This document shows, piece after piece, positions 34,592-35,308 of a stretch of DNA of 35,308 bases (the stretch's first letter is position 1; every line of letters starts with the position of its first letter). The position numbers were made by a program, and so were the translations under genes. The stretch is from NCBI GenBank assembly GCA_902588895.1, contig CACIRC010000010.1, forward strand, positions 1 to 35,308, written 5' to 3'. This DNA is from an uncultured Pelagibacteraceae bacterium (GTDB lineage Bacteria; Pseudomonadota; Alphaproteobacteria; Pelagibacterales; Pelagibacteraceae). The notes under the pieces are model-generated. The model saw only the letters and a program-made list of their open reading frames with translations. It made no database searches and was not told the DNA's origin.

Positions 34592-34975
34592 ATGAATATT
34601 TTAGATTTTGTAATGGTTGGTTCTAATGATTATAAAAAATCGAGTGAGTTCTATGATGCTATTCTTGAACCTTTAAAATTAAAAAAAACTGTAACAACAG
34701 AAAAATATATTGGTTATGCTCATTCAAGCGATCCTGACAAAACTCTATTCTATGTAACAAGCCCAGTAAATGGAGAACCTGCAACTTTTGGCAATGGAAC
34801 CCAGATAACTTTATTAGCAGACTCCAAAGAAGCGGTTGAAAAATTTTATGAAATTGCAATTTCAAAAGGTGCAGCTGATGAGGGAGGGCCAGGAGTAAGA
34901 AGTGATGGAAATTATTATGCTTATATACGAGATATGGATGGAAATAAGATTGCAGCAAAAAGTAATTTAAAATAA
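34592..34975 (+). CDS. VOC-family (glyoxalase/bleomycin-resistance-like) protein
   Basis: 127 residues forming one VOC module pair: an N-terminal 'FVMVGSNDYKKSSEFYDAILEPL' strand-helix and the C-terminal 'YYAYIRDMDGNKIAAK' signature. Family members bind a metal or a ligand and include isomerases, dioxygenases and drug-binding proteins; the reaction here cannot be predicted. It is followed after 15 bases by a GFA-family gene, an association I regard as likely one operon with possible glutathione/aldehyde chemistry. Confidence 0.82.
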   Translation: MNILDFVMVGSNDYKKSSEFYDAILEPLKLKKTVTTEKYIGYAHSSDPDKTLFYVTSPVNGEPATFGNGTQITLLADSKEAVEKFYEIAISKGAADEGGPGVRSDGNYYAYIRDMDGNKIAAKSNLK

Positions 34976-34990
34976 ATTAAAGGAAAATAT

Positions 34991-35308
34991 ATGAAATTAA
35001 ATTGTCATTGTGGAGCCGTAGAAGCAGAAATTAATGCTACAATTAATGAACTAGCAAAAATTGTAAGATGTAACTGTTCTATTTGTAAAAGAAAAAATGC
35101 AACGATGGGAATGGTTAAGAATGAGGATTTTAAAGTTACAAAGGGAGAAGATAAATTAAAACTTTACCAATACCACACTAAAGTTGCTAATCATTATTTT
35201 TGTACCGAATGTGGAATTTATACTCATCATAATCCAAGAAGCGCACCAGCTATGACTGGCTTTAATTTAGGTTGTGTTGATGAAGTTAAAGTAGAAGATT
35301 TAAAAGAA
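34991..35308 (+). CDS. GFA-family zinc protein (glutathione-dependent formaldehyde-activating-like), 3' end outside window
   Basis: 106 codons are visible with no stop before the window edge. The start ATG follows an AAAGGAAAA ribosome site. Zinc-binding cysteines match the Mss4-like GFA fold: CHC (Cys5, Cys7), CNCSIC (Cys27, Cys29, Cys32) and CTEC (Cys71, Cys74). The founding member was proposed to speed the addition of glutathione to formaldehyde, but the function of most members is unproven. About 10-30 residues are likely missing. Confidence 0.88.
   Translation, partial: MKLNCHCGAVEAEINATINELAKIVRCNCSICKRKNATMGMVKNEDFKVTKGEDKLKLYQYHTKVANHYFCTECGIYTHHNPRSAPAMTGFNLGCVDEVKVEDLKE

Noticed and set aside
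1..35308. CRISPR arrays, insertion sequences or prophage genes
   Set aside because: No regularly spaced repeats, transposase motifs or phage structural genes were seen on either strand.

Overview
The window looks like a SAR11 (Pelagibacterales, 'Candidatus Pelagibacter'-like) chromosome segment from a free-living marine alphaproteobacterium. The grounds are very high A+T, gaps of a few bases between genes, many start/stop overlaps, a proteorhodopsin gene beside a propionyl-CoA synthetase and a ferredoxin/reductase/GST/dksA run, TRAP transport, and an alphaproteobacterial LexA-type operator. No insertion sequence, integrase, CRISPR array or rRNA was seen.

Region 1 (1-9254) is housekeeping: the C-terminal part of an AsmA-like protein, fumarase C, a MazG-like pyrophosphohydrolase, NadA-NadC (NAD synthesis), tRNA-Leu(GAG), a 53-residue membrane peptide, a YgfZ-type folate-binding protein, dihydroorotase, an SMR exporter and propionyl-CoA synthetase.

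Region 2 (9255-14090) is the photosystem neighbourhood. It holds a blue-tuned proteorhodopsin with its own terminator, a membrane di-iron desaturase, a 2Fe-2S ferredoxin, a TrxR-like ferredoxin-NADP reductase and a glutathione transferase. On the opposite strand is a DksA-like regulator followed by two previously easy-to-miss mini-genes (38 and 31 codons) in tight translational coupling.

Region 3 (14169-27649) is accessory. A probable operon carries a GT39 membrane glycosyltransferase, a GT2 glycosyltransferase, DUF1800, a Tat-exported DUF1501 protein and a formylglycine-type sulfatase. It is followed by a complete TRAP transporter (DctQM on one strand, DctP on the other), a fumarylacetoacetate-hydrolase-family enzyme, an extradiol ring-cleavage dioxygenase, an MhpA-like FAD aromatic hydroxylase and a beta-keto acid cleavage enzyme. 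Together these resemble a compact import, hydroxylation, ring-cleavage and hydrolysis route for an aromatic acid, possibly released from a sulfate ester.

Region 4 (27717-35308) is a complete, tightly packed urease operon ureDABCEFG, then an SOS-controlled umuDC error-prone polymerase pair with a visible GTTC-N7-GTTC box overlapping its promoter. Last come a small unknown protein, a VOC-family protein and the start of a GFA-family zinc protein cut by the window end.

Functions are called from motifs and family resemblance read by eye. Substrates of the transporter, sulfatase, dioxygenase and keto-acid cleavage enzyme are not determined by the sequence.
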